Shown piece by piece: positions 46,326 through 58,618 of a stretch of 64,000 nt of DNA (within the stretch, counting starts at the first letter, position 1; every line of letters begins with the position of its first letter). A program made the translations under genes and the position numbers. The stretch spans positions 62,001 through 126,000 of the forward strand of contig MNCI01011812.1 in the NCBI GenBank assembly GCA_015680685.1, given 5' to 3'. The notes under the pieces are model-generated. The model did no database searches, had not been told where the DNA came from, and worked only from the letters and a program-made list of their open reading frames with translations. The stretch is from Gnetum montanum (taxonomy: Eukaryota > Streptophyta > Gnetopsida > Gnetales > Gnetaceae).

Positions 46326-47226
46326 TGATAAGCAGCTAGGTATCCCTATGCCCAACCATACGAATAATGAGCGTTCACACGTGACTCGGTCAAAATCCAT
46401 AGACTGTAAGCACTTAACATACACCAGACTTCTAACCAGTGAAACCTTGGATTAGAATGGTCGTTGTCATCCTAATCTCACTTGTGAGGTTTTGTTTACA
46501 ATGGTTAAGTGAGACTAAGGCTAATGATTTTTATATCTTTTTAATTATCTTTTCGGTGGCTAATTATCTTGGAAAGTAACGATAGAATATTAATTAATCT
46601 AAATTTATCTTAACCTAAATCTTAACTATTCCTAGCATAAGTATCTAGTCTTATCTTCCGGGCACGTTCTGAGCATCCCTAACACTTCTGGGTTACCAAA
46701 TGTTAAGCATCACTGGGCTTACCAAGTGTTTGGGTTACGTTTGAGATGGTCATACTTATGGCCTTAACGAACTATGAATGAATAATAGCGAATGAAATTA
46801 TAATAATAATGAAAACTTAAGTAATTAACAAGTAACTAATAAAGCACAAACATATTAAACTATTGAATGCATAAAATAACTAAGTCCAAATTCTACAAGG
46901 AATGCTTGAATAGTTCATCTTTATTGCCATCACACCAATGGGCTTAGAGACATCAATGCTCGAATAAAGAGCCGATCACTTTTCTTACATCTACTACGGG
47001 CACTTGGAAAATATTCTATCTCCTACGAGAACAAACTGCAAGAGCTTCACTGCAACTACTCAAAGGATGCCTAAATGAGGTGGAAGGCCCTCTTATTTAT
47101 AGGCTAGGATAGGTGGCTGCATAAACGGGGCCACGTCGACGTAGGGAGGCTATGTCGACGGCCCCACATCGATGTGACCATGTATAAGTAGACCAGTCGA
47201 TGCATTGACTAAATGACACTTCATCA
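46326..47226 (-). repeat. 3' LTR of element C
   Basis: 901 bases, aligned end to end with 58619-59530. On the minus strand the first 130 bases carry GTGGCC-type repeats and then a CTATAAATAAGAGG box. The inner flank is the purine tract TTGTGGGGGTA (minus, 47237-47227). Confidence 0.93.
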
Positions 47227-47461
47227 TACCCCCACAACTGAGCAAAAACTCATCCTCAAGTTACTTTACAATTTGGAAGGTATGGATTCTTATTTACAAC
47301 ACACATACATGACACACACATGATGCAACATGAAGTGACCAAGTGCCCCAGTTATAGAGAAGGACAAATACAAAATGGCAGTGTTCAGAGACAAAATTGA
47401 ACACCTTGCTAGTCCTAGAGCCTCTACTATGTAGGATGATGCACAAAATTGTTGGAGGAGA

Positions 47462-50317
47462 TCACATCGTCCCTAGGGGCAGTGGTTCTGATGGACCTTC
47501 TCCAGCCTCTGGCCCATGCATTGGTGGCGGCACAGATGTCAATAGTCCCACGACAGCTGCAACTTTTGGAGGTAGCCAAAAAGCCTCCAAGAGAGCCCTC
47601 ATTTTTTCTTCTTTGCTTTTGGGGTCATTCATGGTCCAAGTAGCTTCTCCAATGTGTGATGGAACTAGAACTTCCCAAGGGCAAGGCAGCACCAGAATGA
47701 GTTCTTTTAGGTTGACAAACCAGGCTACGAACTGCTTGCGTTCAATGTCAAACATTCAGATTGATGCCTGTAGCTAATGGTAGTTATTCATTCTTCAGGC
47801 TAGGTCCTCCACGATTGTATGTTATCCTTTAAAGCTTGGGTGGAGGACCTTGAGTTCTACGTTTGCTATTGCCAGCTTTTGTTTTGTTACCTTGTGCACC
47901 TGGAACTCTCCCTCGTATAAGGAATATGAGGCAACCACTTGCTATTTTAACTCTGACCACGGTCTTCCGACTGTGAGCATAGCCAGGTTTGCATATCGAA
48001 GGTTGGCCAACTCCATGTATTCTATCATTTCCTTAATCTGTAGCTCCTTTAGGCATATTTTCACTTTATTGTAGGCATTCAACCCATCGAAGATAGATGG
48101 CCATACATCATCTCCCTCTCAGAGCTGTTGGAGCACTTGGTTCATCTTGGCTTTGGTGACTTGAATGTGCTTCTCGTTTACCTCCTTCTGCAATCCCACT
48201 TGGTCCTTGTAATTATTCTTAATTTTTTCAAATTTCAGGGCCTCATTCTTCCAAGTAGTAATTTTGATTACAGACTTCTGTCATAATGCCCAAACCTCAT
48301 CCATTAACAGATTTCAATTTTCAGCTTCCAACCTTCTTATGTTAGCGTTCACCCTGGCTAGCTCCTCCTGCTGTTGGTGGATGAAATATTTCATGTGTTC
48401 ATTCTCTGCACCAACATTGTGCAGGCGATGAACTTTCACAGTTAGTTGCATGTTCTCTTGGTGAACCTCCACCAAGTCCTTTTCTAAGTAATGTGCTCGA
48501 GCATCTGCTGAGGAGTTTTCAAAGATCATCATCTCCTGCTCATCCTCAACAACCTGAACTTTAAGTTGAAGCTGCTAAAAAGCTTCATCTCTGGTGATTT
48601 CGTAGTTGAGGATAGCTAGATCGGCAAGATGGGCTCTTAATTGGGCTACCTTAGCTGCCAAGTGCTAACAAGCAGCTTGAGCAGCTTCTAGTTGCCTTTC
48701 CAAAACAAGGATCTTACCCCTTGCCGATAGTAGCTCTGACTAGGTCGCAGTAATGTTTTCCAGAAGGTCAAAGAAATCTGGAAGTGGTTTCCTGGTTCCC
48801 ACCAATCGGTCCAACAATTATTCATGTTGGGCTGCATCAATCTTGCTATGCGAAGTCTTGGAAAACACCTGTACATCTTGTAGTCCATGAATGTTTGGTA
48901 CAGGTGCTGCTGGTGCATTGAGAGCCGTAGCAATTGTATCAGCAACCACATCGGCCACAACTTCTTGTCCCTGGTGCTGCATCACCAGGATGGTCACCTC
49001 TTCACCATCTTCCAAGCATACCGAGAAGGTAGCAGCATTCCTTGAGATTTCGGGGAATAACTGTTGGGTTTTGGTTGATACATCTTGGATGCTTGGATCT
49101 ATTCTGGTTGGAATTGGTTCTCGGGTGACGGAGAATATTGACCCTACCCTTTCAAGCAAGCTAACTGATTGAGCCAGTTGCTCCAGGTGGCTTATGGTAG
49201 GGCGATAGACTGAAGGGTCTTCTCCTCCACCAATCCTGTTGGATTACTCTTGCTAGCTCAAGAGCATTTCCCAGATCTTATGGATGTATTCTCCCATGTT
49301 TTGTGAGCCCGGCTGCATTGTTTGTGTAGGTGGTGGAGGTGATTGATGTTCTTCCTCTATCTGTGTGGTAGTAGGCATTTTATCTTTAATCATTTCTCAC
49401 CACGAGGAAATTGGGGCATGCCAGATGATATCATTAGAATATCATACTATCCCTGCTCGTTTGCATAACTTTCAGATTAGGCAGGAAAAGGGGAGAGCTC
49501 ATCTTCCACGTTCATTCTCAGTGAACCTTTTTTCAATCTTAAAAAATAGCAGCTGTGGAAGACTCATGGGAAATTTCCCACTCAAGGTGGCACATGCATG
49601 AGTGGAGAAGGTTGTGATTTTGCTGGGTCTTATTGTTGGGTTTAAATGGTAAGACATGATCTTCGAATATACTCTCTCTGCTGTGGTCAAGGAGCCGAAT
49701 TCCTTACGCTCTACCCCATAGTACTACTTGATCCATTGCACCTTTACCTCTAGATCAGCTTGCTTAAGAATTTCTACCACATCTACTACAACTTCAGGTA
49801 ACCCCAGAGCTTGTGCTATTGTTTTCGAAGAGTAAAAGACATAAATGTATTTGATTCTTACTCTAGATCCTAGTTATCAGTTCGACCAGAAGAGATAAGT
49901 TTCTCCTAAGTACCACTCACCACTGGTTGTGATGATTAGCTACATCAAAGATTTCTGCAATTGGAGCCTCACGTCTTCTGGCGCGTTCTCAAGGAATGGT
50001 CCAAAATTTAGCTCTTAGAGGACCATTCGCTGCATCTCGCGTGGCGTGATAGGATCAAGGCAGGCTTGGGTTAGGGTGACCTCAAGCCGTGGTGTTATCC
50101 CAGGAGTCTCATCCTTGAGCGATTTCTCATTGGGAATCTCCTCTTCGGGAATCTGATGAACAGATTCCACGTCAGATCTTTCCTGGAAGGGCCTAGTTGC
50201 ATGAGAGCCCTCTGCATGATCTGGTGGTTGAACATCTCATCCCCTTCCCATGCGTGGTCGCTTGTCCCTTGGTTGTGATGATCCTTCGTCTGTTGGGTGT
50301 CTCATTTTGGGTGCCAT
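47462..50317 (-). pseudogene. ORF3 of element C: plant-transposon-type domain, long coiled coil, conserved C-terminal block
   Basis: ATG 50317-50315 lies after GATTGCAA (acceptor AG mutated); the natural stop TGA is at 47464-47462. About 950 residues if intact. Residues about 90-330: WYLGETYLF, ALGLPEVVVDVVEIL, SKIMSYHLNPT, LPQLLFFKIEKRF, KLCKRAG. Residues about 370-460: HLEQLAQSVSLLERV and a Val/Ala-rich patch. Residues about 470-830: a nearly continuous coiled coil (DLVEVHQENMQLTVKVHRL, YFIHQQQEELARVNANIRRL). C-terminus: LPCPWEVLVPSHIGEATW, then a Pro-rich tail. No membrane span. Around 15-20 stops, many TAG. Confidence 0.75.
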
Positions 50318-50319
50318 TT

Positions 50320-52313
50320 GCAATCAAAAATAACCACCCGTTAGACTTCTCATAAGTAACTTAAGATGGTTCATATATACTTTCTCAGTTTGACCAAGTT
50401 ATGTTAATGGCACAGGCACACCATTAAGTTTCTTGGAGCATTAATTTAGGGGTTAGGGCCAAATTTTTTGTAATTAAAAAACTAATTAATTAATTAATTA
50501 ATTACACAAGGGCACCACCCCCCACAGCTAAGAGCATATCTCCATGTGCGTAAAAGAGCAAGGATAGATTGATGTGGACACGCGATGGAATGTAGGTGTG
50601 TTGGGAAGGGTTAGGTAGAAAAAATGGCAAAAACTCCCCTCAATTTGGACTTCAAATGATAAAAAATGAAAGCGTAGCAGGTGTATATATAGGGGTTGGG
50701 CGTTGCGTCGATGCCTGCATATACGAGGCCCTGTGGACCAGCGTTGACCAACCCATAAAACACCCAAAATGAAAAATTTGAAATACCAAATTGAGGCTGT
50801 TGAAGTGCATGAAAGGCTTGGTCATGGTTAAGGACATGAGGAAGGGAATGGAGAGTGAAAAAGAGACAAAATCGGAGAACAAGACTCAAAAAGAACTCCA
50901 TGAGGGAGAAATCAAATGATGGGACACTGAAAACAACCAACCAAGAAATCCAAAGGATGGGAGGCTTAACAGGTGGAACCAGAAATATGTAGGTGGGTCC
51001 TCCTTATAGCAGGCAACAGCCTTTGTAGCCCCTGCATACCCTCAATGCCAGGGTCTATGGGCATGGGTGCCAAGAATTGGTGTTGGCCAGTTAAGACTCC
51101 AAACCAAGAGAACCCGCCAAGGCATGAGAGATCTACAGAAAACATAATGAATCCACAAAACATAAAAAGGGTAGCAAGGTGAGTACGGAGAGAAGTGGGA
51201 ATAGAGAGAGAGGATAGAATGGAAATTCCAAGTGTTGGTCACATGAAACCCCATGTGCGATTGTGGTTAAGTGGCCCGGAAGAACCTTTCCTGAGGTCAG
51301 ATCAAAAACCATCCGCAGTCAGTAACATCGTAGCAATAGACAAAGTCTTGACCATCCCCAAGAAAGTAAGAATGACCCCATAGAAAACCACCACTCTTGT
51401 ATGTGAGAAGAAAGAAGTGAAATGACACGAAGTTAGAGGGGACCAAGGAAGTCCCATAACTAGTGCATGTGGTCCATGAGAGGTGATCTAAAGGGTGTGC
51501 TTTGAATTCCCACTATGATTTTTTTTATGGTTTTGTGTGGGGGAACCACACCATGCAAAGGCCCATGTGTGTGTGCATGCATTCAACCAAGGGGTGTGCT
51601 TTGAATCCTCATTTTATTTGTTTATTATGTTTTTGTTCTTTTTTTTTATTTTTGTTTTTGAATTTTTGAATTTTTCAATGAGGACCACACCATGCAAGGT
51701 CGAACTGCCTAGAAGCTTCTGTGGAGAGAGACTTGGAGTGGGAGGAAATCTGTAAGGGCACACCAGCAACCCAGGGAATAGAAAAAAATCACGAATAAAG
51801 CATTCCCCTTGAAGTCACACCCGATTCAAACCATTGGGTCATCCCTCAATCTGGGAACTACACAAGTCACACATTAATTAAAATGTTTTTAAGTGAAGGG
51901 TTTACATGTTCGCAACAGAAGGAAAACCATGGATTGATGAATGGGTGAATGATGTGGACTCACTGCCGAGTTTACGATGTGAAAATAACATAAAATACAA
52001 GGACAACCATGTAATGGAAGGAGCCAGATAATGAGGAAGACTATTACAGTATCCATTGTAATGAAAATTGACCGTGCTAGATGTCTGAAGACAATACAAT
52101 GACATCTTAGCAATTACGCAAAAAAATTGACAGACACAAAAAAAATGAAAAATAAGTAAAGAAAATGAAAAGATGTTCAAAAAAGATATGTGCAAACGTA
52201 TGAATGATGGTGAAAAAAAAAGTGTAAAACAAAAAAGTGCAAAACAACAAAGTGTAAAACAAAAAAGTGTAAAACAAAAAATTGTAAAATGGTGAGGGGT
52301 GTGGGGAAGTGGA
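50320..52313 (-). promoter_or_regulatory. Post-pol spacer and internal promoter-like module of element C
   Basis: No credible gene in 2 kb. On the minus strand from integrase onward: A/T repeats of about 16 bases (units AAAGTGTAAAACAAA on the plus strand, 52210-52290); the conserved box, here AAGGAGGACCCACCTACATA, at 51005-50986; GTCAACGCTGGTCC/CATCGACG-type motifs (about 50760-50700) like those in this element's LTR; CCTATATATA (about 50693-50684); AGGGGAGTTTTTGCC (50641-50627); a donor site eroded to GAG/ATATGC near 50540; and the eroded acceptor before ATG 50317. Confidence 0.5.
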
Positions 52314-53600
52314 TTAGTAGGGATGATGGTCTTCCCCACAACTGGGTGGAAAGGAGGAGATAAAAAATGAACAGGGGAAACCAGTTGATGATGAGGCTAT
52401 GGCACTAGTTGTGTGGAGCTCACAGAAAGGTTTGAGTTGTTGGCGGTTGACTAACTATGTTCTGGTTGGGTCCCCAGGTTTGTGGATGAGCAAGGCCCTA
52501 GATGGGAAGGTTTCAGAGACAATATAAGATCCCTCCCATAGTGTCTAAAACTTGGTTGGTTGGGATACATGTGAGGGGTTCCAATACAATACCTTGTCTT
52601 CACATCTAAATGTGACCTTCCGAATCCTAAGATCATTTCGTTTCTTGTTGTAGGCCTTGTGGGTTTCATTTGAAAATAAGGCCACTAGTTGGTTCTCATC
52701 TAGCACACTCAAATTGATTAATTGTTCATGTTGTGCTAGCGGTAGGTCAAGGCTGAGGTCACTGGTTGTGGATAGTGTTTGGATTTTTGCTTGGATTGGA
52801 AGTGTTGGCAACTTTCCGTACACTAACCCATAGGGAGAGTACCCTACAGGAAGTTTCCAAGTGGAGCGATAGGCCCATAGGGCATTGTTGAGCTTGGTAC
52901 TCCAATCCCTCCTGTATTTGCTAATGGTTCAGGTAAGGATCTTAGTGATCTCCCTATTGGTGACTTTGACTTGCCTGTTGGCTTGGGGGTGATAGGGTGT
53001 TGTAAATTTATGTGTTACCCCTAAGCATTGCATGAGTTTCTGAAAAGTGACACCCGTGAAGTGAGTCCCATTATCAGAAATGAGTGCACGTGGCACTCGA
53101 AACTTGGTAATGATTTGTTGTTGGACAAATTATGCGATAGTGTTGGAAGAACAGTCGATGACGGCTATCGCTTCTGCCCACTTTGTACAGTAGTCCAAAG
53201 CCATGATGATGTATGCCTTTCTGTTTGACAAGGGGGTGATGGGTCCCATGAAGTCGATACCCTAGATGTCGAAGGGCTCTAGTGGCTGAATCCACTATTG
53301 AGGTCCCTCCAACCGTGCTGTCATCCCACCATCTCTTTGGCATCATTCGTAGGAGCGGGAAAACCATTATGCATCCCTGAAAAGTGTAGGCCAATAATAC
53401 CCTGCAAGCAGGATTGTAATGGCCATTTGGTATCCAGCATAGTGGCCTCCACAAGGGCCCTCATGAGCATCTTGGAGGACATGTAGTATATCATCATCAG
53501 GGATGCACCATCGAACTAGGCCATCGGTGCACACCTTGTAGAGGTGGCCATTGATTTCCATGAAATGCTTGTCCTTATGGAGAAACTATTGTTTCTGCTG
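52314..53600 (-). pseudogene. Integrase of element C
   Basis: Minus strand, from about 53600: the zinc region (AHEGPCGGHYAGYQ, then a CQR near 53335), then the core with GIDFMGPITP and LISDNGTHF. The third catalytic position reads Lys (codon 52973-52975, QVKVTNRE), where active integrases have Glu. ALWAYRSTWKLPVGYSPY and LVYGKLPTLPIQ follow, and the C-terminal domain ends near 52314 after the SCGEDHHPY-type tail shared with D. Stops and frameshifts are present. It would integrate element DNA in the nucleus. Confidence 0.8.
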
Positions 53601-53739
53601 ATGGTTCCACTCTTTTGGTAGCTCCTGGGTTGTAAGGTAGATGAGGATGTAGTTGAACCAAGGGGATTCCTTGGATGCTTGAGGATCAATGACACTTGTG
53701 AAGAGGAGTTCATCTAGAAACTGGTTGGATAAGGGCTCC

Positions 53740-54170
53740 TCGTCTTTTGTGTCATCCCATCATAACCAAGACAAGTGGTGAACAACCACATTCTCGGTCC
53801 CCTTTTGATCGACCATGGTAAGATCAAACTCCTAAAGAATCACCAGCCACAGGATTATATGGGGGCTTACCGTTGGTTTTTTCATTAGGAACTAGATAGT
53901 ACTATGGTCAGTGTGCACAAACACCTCGTATCCAAGCAAATAGTGCCAAAATTTGTCCAAGGAAAACACCACCGCCATCAACTCCTTCTCAGTGGTGGTA
54001 TAGGTCAGCTGAGCATCCACAATGCTACAGCTTGCACAGTGGATATAATATGGACATTTATGATCATTACACTATGTAAGCACGACTCCCAAGGTGTAGT
54101 TGGAGGCATCCATCATAATGTAAAAGGGTCTGAACCAATCAGGTGCCCGTAGAACTAGAGCTTCTACGAG
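53740..54170 (-). pseudogene. RNase H of element C
   Basis: Continuous with reverse transcriptase. The plus-strand complement reads, in order, a DASNYTLGVVL segment (first Asp), TTTEKELMAVV (Glu), VHTDHSTI (Asp) and, after a stop, the closing NVVVHHLS (normally N..AD.LS; the Asp is lost). Stops within. Confidence 0.75.
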
Positions 54171-55271
54171 TTTCTATTTTAGCACTTGGAATGCAGACTC
54201 GCATTCCTTGGTCCAAATGAACGGAGCGTCCTTCTTTGTAAGTTCTACCAACGACTTGGCTATCTTCGAGAAGTGATCAATGAAATGCCGGTAGTAACCA
54301 GTGTGTCCAAGGAATGACCGAACATCTTTGACGATACTTGGTTGGCAGGTGATTCCTTGGATGACCTTGATCTTTTCAGGGTCTACGCTGATCCCTATTG
54401 ATGAGATGTGATGCCCCAACACAATGCCTTCTTGGATCATCAAATGGATCTTTTGCCAATTGAGCCGCATATTGGTGTTTACACACCTCTTTAGAACCTT
54501 CTCCAGATGGTCCAAGGCTTGCTCAAACGTGGCCCCATAGGTGGAGAAGTCATCCATGAAGACTTCTACACCATTGTCAATTTGTTTCTGGAAGATGCTT
54601 AGGACAAGGCATTGGAACATTGCAGGTGCATTGCACAGGCCAAAGGGCATCTTCTTATATGCAAAAGTCCCCCATGGACTCGTGAACGTTGTTTTGGCCT
54701 GGTCCTCGGTTGCTATTTGGATTTGGTTATAACCACTATAACCATCCAAAAAGCTATAATAACGGTGTCCTACGATAGTGTCCAGCACCTAGTCCACAAA
54801 TGGGTGCAGAAAGTGGTCCTTGAAGGTTGCCATGTTGAGCAATTGAAAATCAATACAGACCCTCCACTTGCCACCTTTCTTGGGCACAATAACGAGTGGG
54901 CTAACCCATTCGCTATCGATGACAGAATAGATGAATCCCACCTTAAGCAATTATTCGATTTCATCTTTTACGATCTGCTTTAATTTGGGATTCAACTATC
55001 TTTGTGGTTGTCATCGTGGCTTCATGGAAGGGTTAAGATAGATCCAATGCTAGCAGACCCTGGGATCAACTCCATTCAACTCAAGATATGACCATGAGAA
55101 TGCAGCAACCCATTTGTTTACCATCTCCAACAATTTCTTTTTTTGTTTAGGAGCAAGAGCGGCATTGATAATTATCGGCTTGCCATTTTGCAAGAATGCA
55201 TATTCCAAGTGAGCTGTTAAAGATTTTAGCTCTAGGGGATCTTGTTTGAAGCTCTCAAGGATTTGTAGCAT
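54171..55271 (-). pseudogene. Reverse transcriptase of element C
   Basis: From 55271 down: AAFSWSYLELNGVDPRVC, PLVIVPKKGGKWRVCIDFQL, SFLDGYSGYNQIQIA, MPFGLCNAPAMFQCLVL and the catalytic FMDDFSTYG with both Asp present. VDPEKIKVIQGI and VRSFLGHTGYYRHFI close the domain. The stretch 54174-54788 is open for 204 codons, the longest clean piece in the element; upstream there are several stops. Typical Athila-type order and spacing. Confidence 0.85.
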
Positions 55272-55274
55272 TTC

Positions 55275-55928
55275 CTAATCATCTTGGTCATGAACAATGG
55301 AGATCTGTTGATGAACCACTTCCATCTCATCCATGCTGTCAACATAGGCTTGCACTAGCCCCTCAGACGATTCCATGCATAATGTGTTGCTAGTAGGATC
55401 AGCTGTCAGCCACTGGGTGCCCTCTTGGTTAGTGGTTGCTACGTATAGGAACTGTTGAATAGGTGATTCCTTGGTACACCGACTACATGCTTGAATGGAT
55501 ATTAGCTTAGCGAACCATAATTGCTGCACATAGTTGCACCATGAGTCACTGTACACGATGCATGGAACTCTTTTCTTCTCGATCCTTCCAAAAGGATTTT
55601 CCTTTGAAATTTCCAAGGACAGATCTCGAAGTCCTAATTGTGTATCCACCATGCTTAACCAGGCTCTTCCCATGATGATTGGGAAGTTCCCCTTATAGTT
55701 CTCTACATGGATGACTAGGAAAGCAACAGGGTAGGACCACCCACAAACGGTGGTCACAATGTCCTCCACCAAACCCAAGGGGACGGTGATGGACTGATTT
55801 GCTAACTCGAGCTGAATGTTGCTCTTATTTAGCAGGGGAAAGTTCCAGTTCTTATACATATCATGAGAGATTAAATTAACCCTTGACCCTAAATCTAGAA
55901 GAGCTTTGCACAACTCATTTCCTACCAC
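55275..55928 (-). pseudogene. Protease region of element C
   Basis: A clean frame of 217 codons. LLDLGSRVNLISHDMY near its start is the active-site loop (Athila type DLGA/S), and FPIIMGRAWLSMVDTQLG is the closing GR.WL motif. The rest is a linker to reverse transcriptase. It lacks a start of its own and would be part of the gag-pol protein; upstream to 56600 the linker is broken and includes a 41-base duplication around N at 56075. Confidence 0.75.
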
Positions 55929-56033
55929 TTAAAGATAAATTAGGGGGCTTCCCAAATCTATCAATTTCTAGGGACTGCTAATGAGGTATGATGGTAGAGG
56001 AATTGGTAGGTTCAGAGGCACTAGCCAGAGGCG

Positions 56034-56117
56034 TAGGTGAGGGTGTGTTGAGATTATTGGGCTAGAAAAAAGGANATAGGTGAGGGTGTGTTGAGATTAT
56101 TGGGCTAGAAAAAAGGA
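56034..56117. other. Single N flanked by a 41-base duplication (assembly fault)
   Basis: 56034-56074 repeats at 56077-56117 around the N at 56075. Confidence 0.75.
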
Positions 56118-56611
56118 TGTTTGCATAGCTTGGGTTCCGGTCCACTCAGCCAAGGTGCCGGTTGTAAGTTAATAACCCTCGTAGCGTTTTGTTGTTGTGG
56201 CTATGGCAGTATTTCTCCCTACATTGATGGAGAAGGTGGCAACTAAGTGGGATGGTGTGGAGGAGTGGCAGGAGAAGGTGATCGAGGGTAGAAGAGATGT
56301 GGGTTTGCCCCCCTAGGTGATGGAGATGGATGTTGAAAGTATTCAGGGGGTGTTAATAACTAGGAAAGGCCACATGACTGGAAGAGTCTCTTGGAGAGAC
56401 CGGTTGCTGAACATAGTACCCATAAGGATCTGAATACTTGTAAGGGTATTGCTACCTTGGAGGTGGCATCCCCCATGCTTGTGGTTTCTGCCACTGTTGG
56501 AAGTATTCATATGGTTGCAGGGGCGTTCCATTTGGATAATATCCTTGCTACTATTAGTGGAACCACCTGGAATTTCCTTGTGGATAAGGTAACCTTCGGG
56601 GTGTTTTCCGC

Positions 56612-58473
56612 TATGTCAAATGAGGGTTTAAGGCATACACCCCAAACTCTTGAAGGTGTGAAACCACAGAACAACATCCCTTAGGATGTTCATATTGGCA
56701 TATGCCACATTCATCATCCTCCTCGGTGTCAGAGTCTACAACCTGCTCTACTACAGCAACTTTTCCCTTACCCTTATGTTGGGCACGTTCAGCTCCCTTC
56801 TTCCCACGCTGATCATGGTCACTACCTTGTTCTTTGGACTCTTCTACAATTTTTAATACACTTTGGAATTTCTCATACAAAGAGTCCCACATTTTGTCCA
56901 CCTTTGCCAATATTTTAGATGCGAACTTTTATAATAGCAAAGTCTTCCTATTCACCACTGCTTCCAGTGGTGACTCATACTCCTCCTCAAAAAATTAGAC
57001 CTCCCTCTTTTTGAGGGATGGGTCCCAGTTGAATTCTTCTACAGTCTCCTTTTTTCGAAGTTCTCATTCCTCCTTGGCCACCTTCTCAATGAGGCGCTGC
57101 AACTGATGGGCCCTTAGCTCCGACAGTCATCCCTTGGCGTACACGTGAAGGGTCTTTCGCATTTCAAAATGGAGCCCATCAATCATGTGGCGAAGCTATG
57201 CCTGCTAAGAGTAACCATGACAAGGGCACTGATGCAACAATGAGTAGTACCTGCTCATGGCGACATCCAAGGGTTCATGATTTCCTTATTTCCAACCTTG
57301 GATCTGCCATCTCAGATTCGCCACTCTAGAGTACATTTGATATTTATCATTAAAGATTTCAAGCATCGTACTCCATCTTCTGATTGATTCCAGCTCCAAG
57401 GACTGGTACCAACTTTCAACTTCTTTGATGAGTGTATGAGGGAATAGCTTCAACCATTGCCATTCATTATCAATGTTTTGTAGGATGCAGGTGTCATGGA
57501 ATGCCTACAGGTGGGTCTGCAGATCACAGTTGTATCCCCCTTCAAATTTGGGGATGTTGTTCATATCAACACGCTTGATCTGACTATCCTTCATATGCCT
57601 ACTTGGAATGTGAACTTCCTCTATGATCTGGAGCATGCTCCAAGTAGCTAACAACGGCTCATCTAAATCATAGTCCTGTTGGGAATCATGATGTCTGTGA
57701 CGATTCCGGCTACCCCTTCTTTCATGTTGGCAAGCATCATGTGATTGGTCATGTGCTTCCTCACGTTGCCCCTTCTGAACCTATTTACCATTGTCCTTTC
57801 ACTCCAACCTTCCCCTATTACACTCAGATCTTGAGTTGGAGGAAGGCGTAGGAGAGGGGGAGGATGAAGAAGAAGGAGAGGCATCGCCACCGCTCCGATG
57901 TTGATCTTCCCATCTACCTTGATGACGACCATAATCATCTAGCCCAGCCTTGCTGCATGACCCTCCATCCCCTTGAGGATCGTGGTCACTTAGAGTTTTG
58001 TTTTGAATGATTGACTGGATGAACTGTTGCCCCAGGGGAAGTTCAGTTGAATGGGTATCATGAAAGATGGGATCCCCATTGTATTGTGGCCCTTGAGAGA
58101 ATAAGGAATTACTAAATTGTTTCCTCTTCTGCTGTTCATATCTCTCTGCCTGCTGCTGGTCTCTTGTCCATTGAGCCTCCAAGGGATGGTAGTCATGGTA
58201 TTCATGGTCCTCCATGACATACTACGCCACCCACTCTTAGATGCCCAATCTACCCATATTGTGATATAGCATCACAGGAGCTACTTGGTCGGGCGGTAGC
58301 ATGATGCTACCCTCCATGTCCCACCATCGGAGATGCTCATCCTGATGTAGGATGAATGTGAAATTAGGGACATATTCATTGAGATGTTTGTACACCACCT
58401 GACATTCTTGTGGCATTGGCAGTTCGAATACTTCTCTCTTGTGAGAAGACATATTGGACATTATATTGTCCAT
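56612..58473 (-). pseudogene. gag: gag of element C
   Basis: Start at ATG 58473, about 125 bases inside the primer site. The N-terminal part is His/Gln/Asp-rich with a Ser/Pro tract. The capsid-type domain follows (MNNIPKFEGGYNCD, LKLFPHTLIKEVESWYQSL, MSRYYSLLHQCPCHGYS, LRHMIDGLHFEMRKTLHVY). Near 56700 lies the knuckle CGICQYEHPKGCC, form CX2CX3HX4C as in Athila gags. A frameshift and about ten stops, mostly TAG, break it. It is the same protein as gag of A. Confidence 0.8.
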
Positions 58474-58598
58474 GTAATCAGTGTACCTTATGATTTACTT
58501 ACATTCACCTAGTGTGCATAAATATTTCTACCCTGGGTCCGTTCCAATGACTTAAATGATAATTTCACTAAGGTCAAATGACGCATGTAAGACTAACA

Positions 58599-58618
58599 GT
58601 CCCTGACAATGGAACCAA
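58599..58618 (-). other. Primer binding site of element C (decayed tRNA-Asp type)
   Basis: Minus strand TTGGTTCCATTGTCAGGGAC directly after the LTR end. Against TGGCGCCGTTGCCGGGGA nearly all differences are C-to-T or G-to-A at former CG or CCGG sites. Confidence 0.7.
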
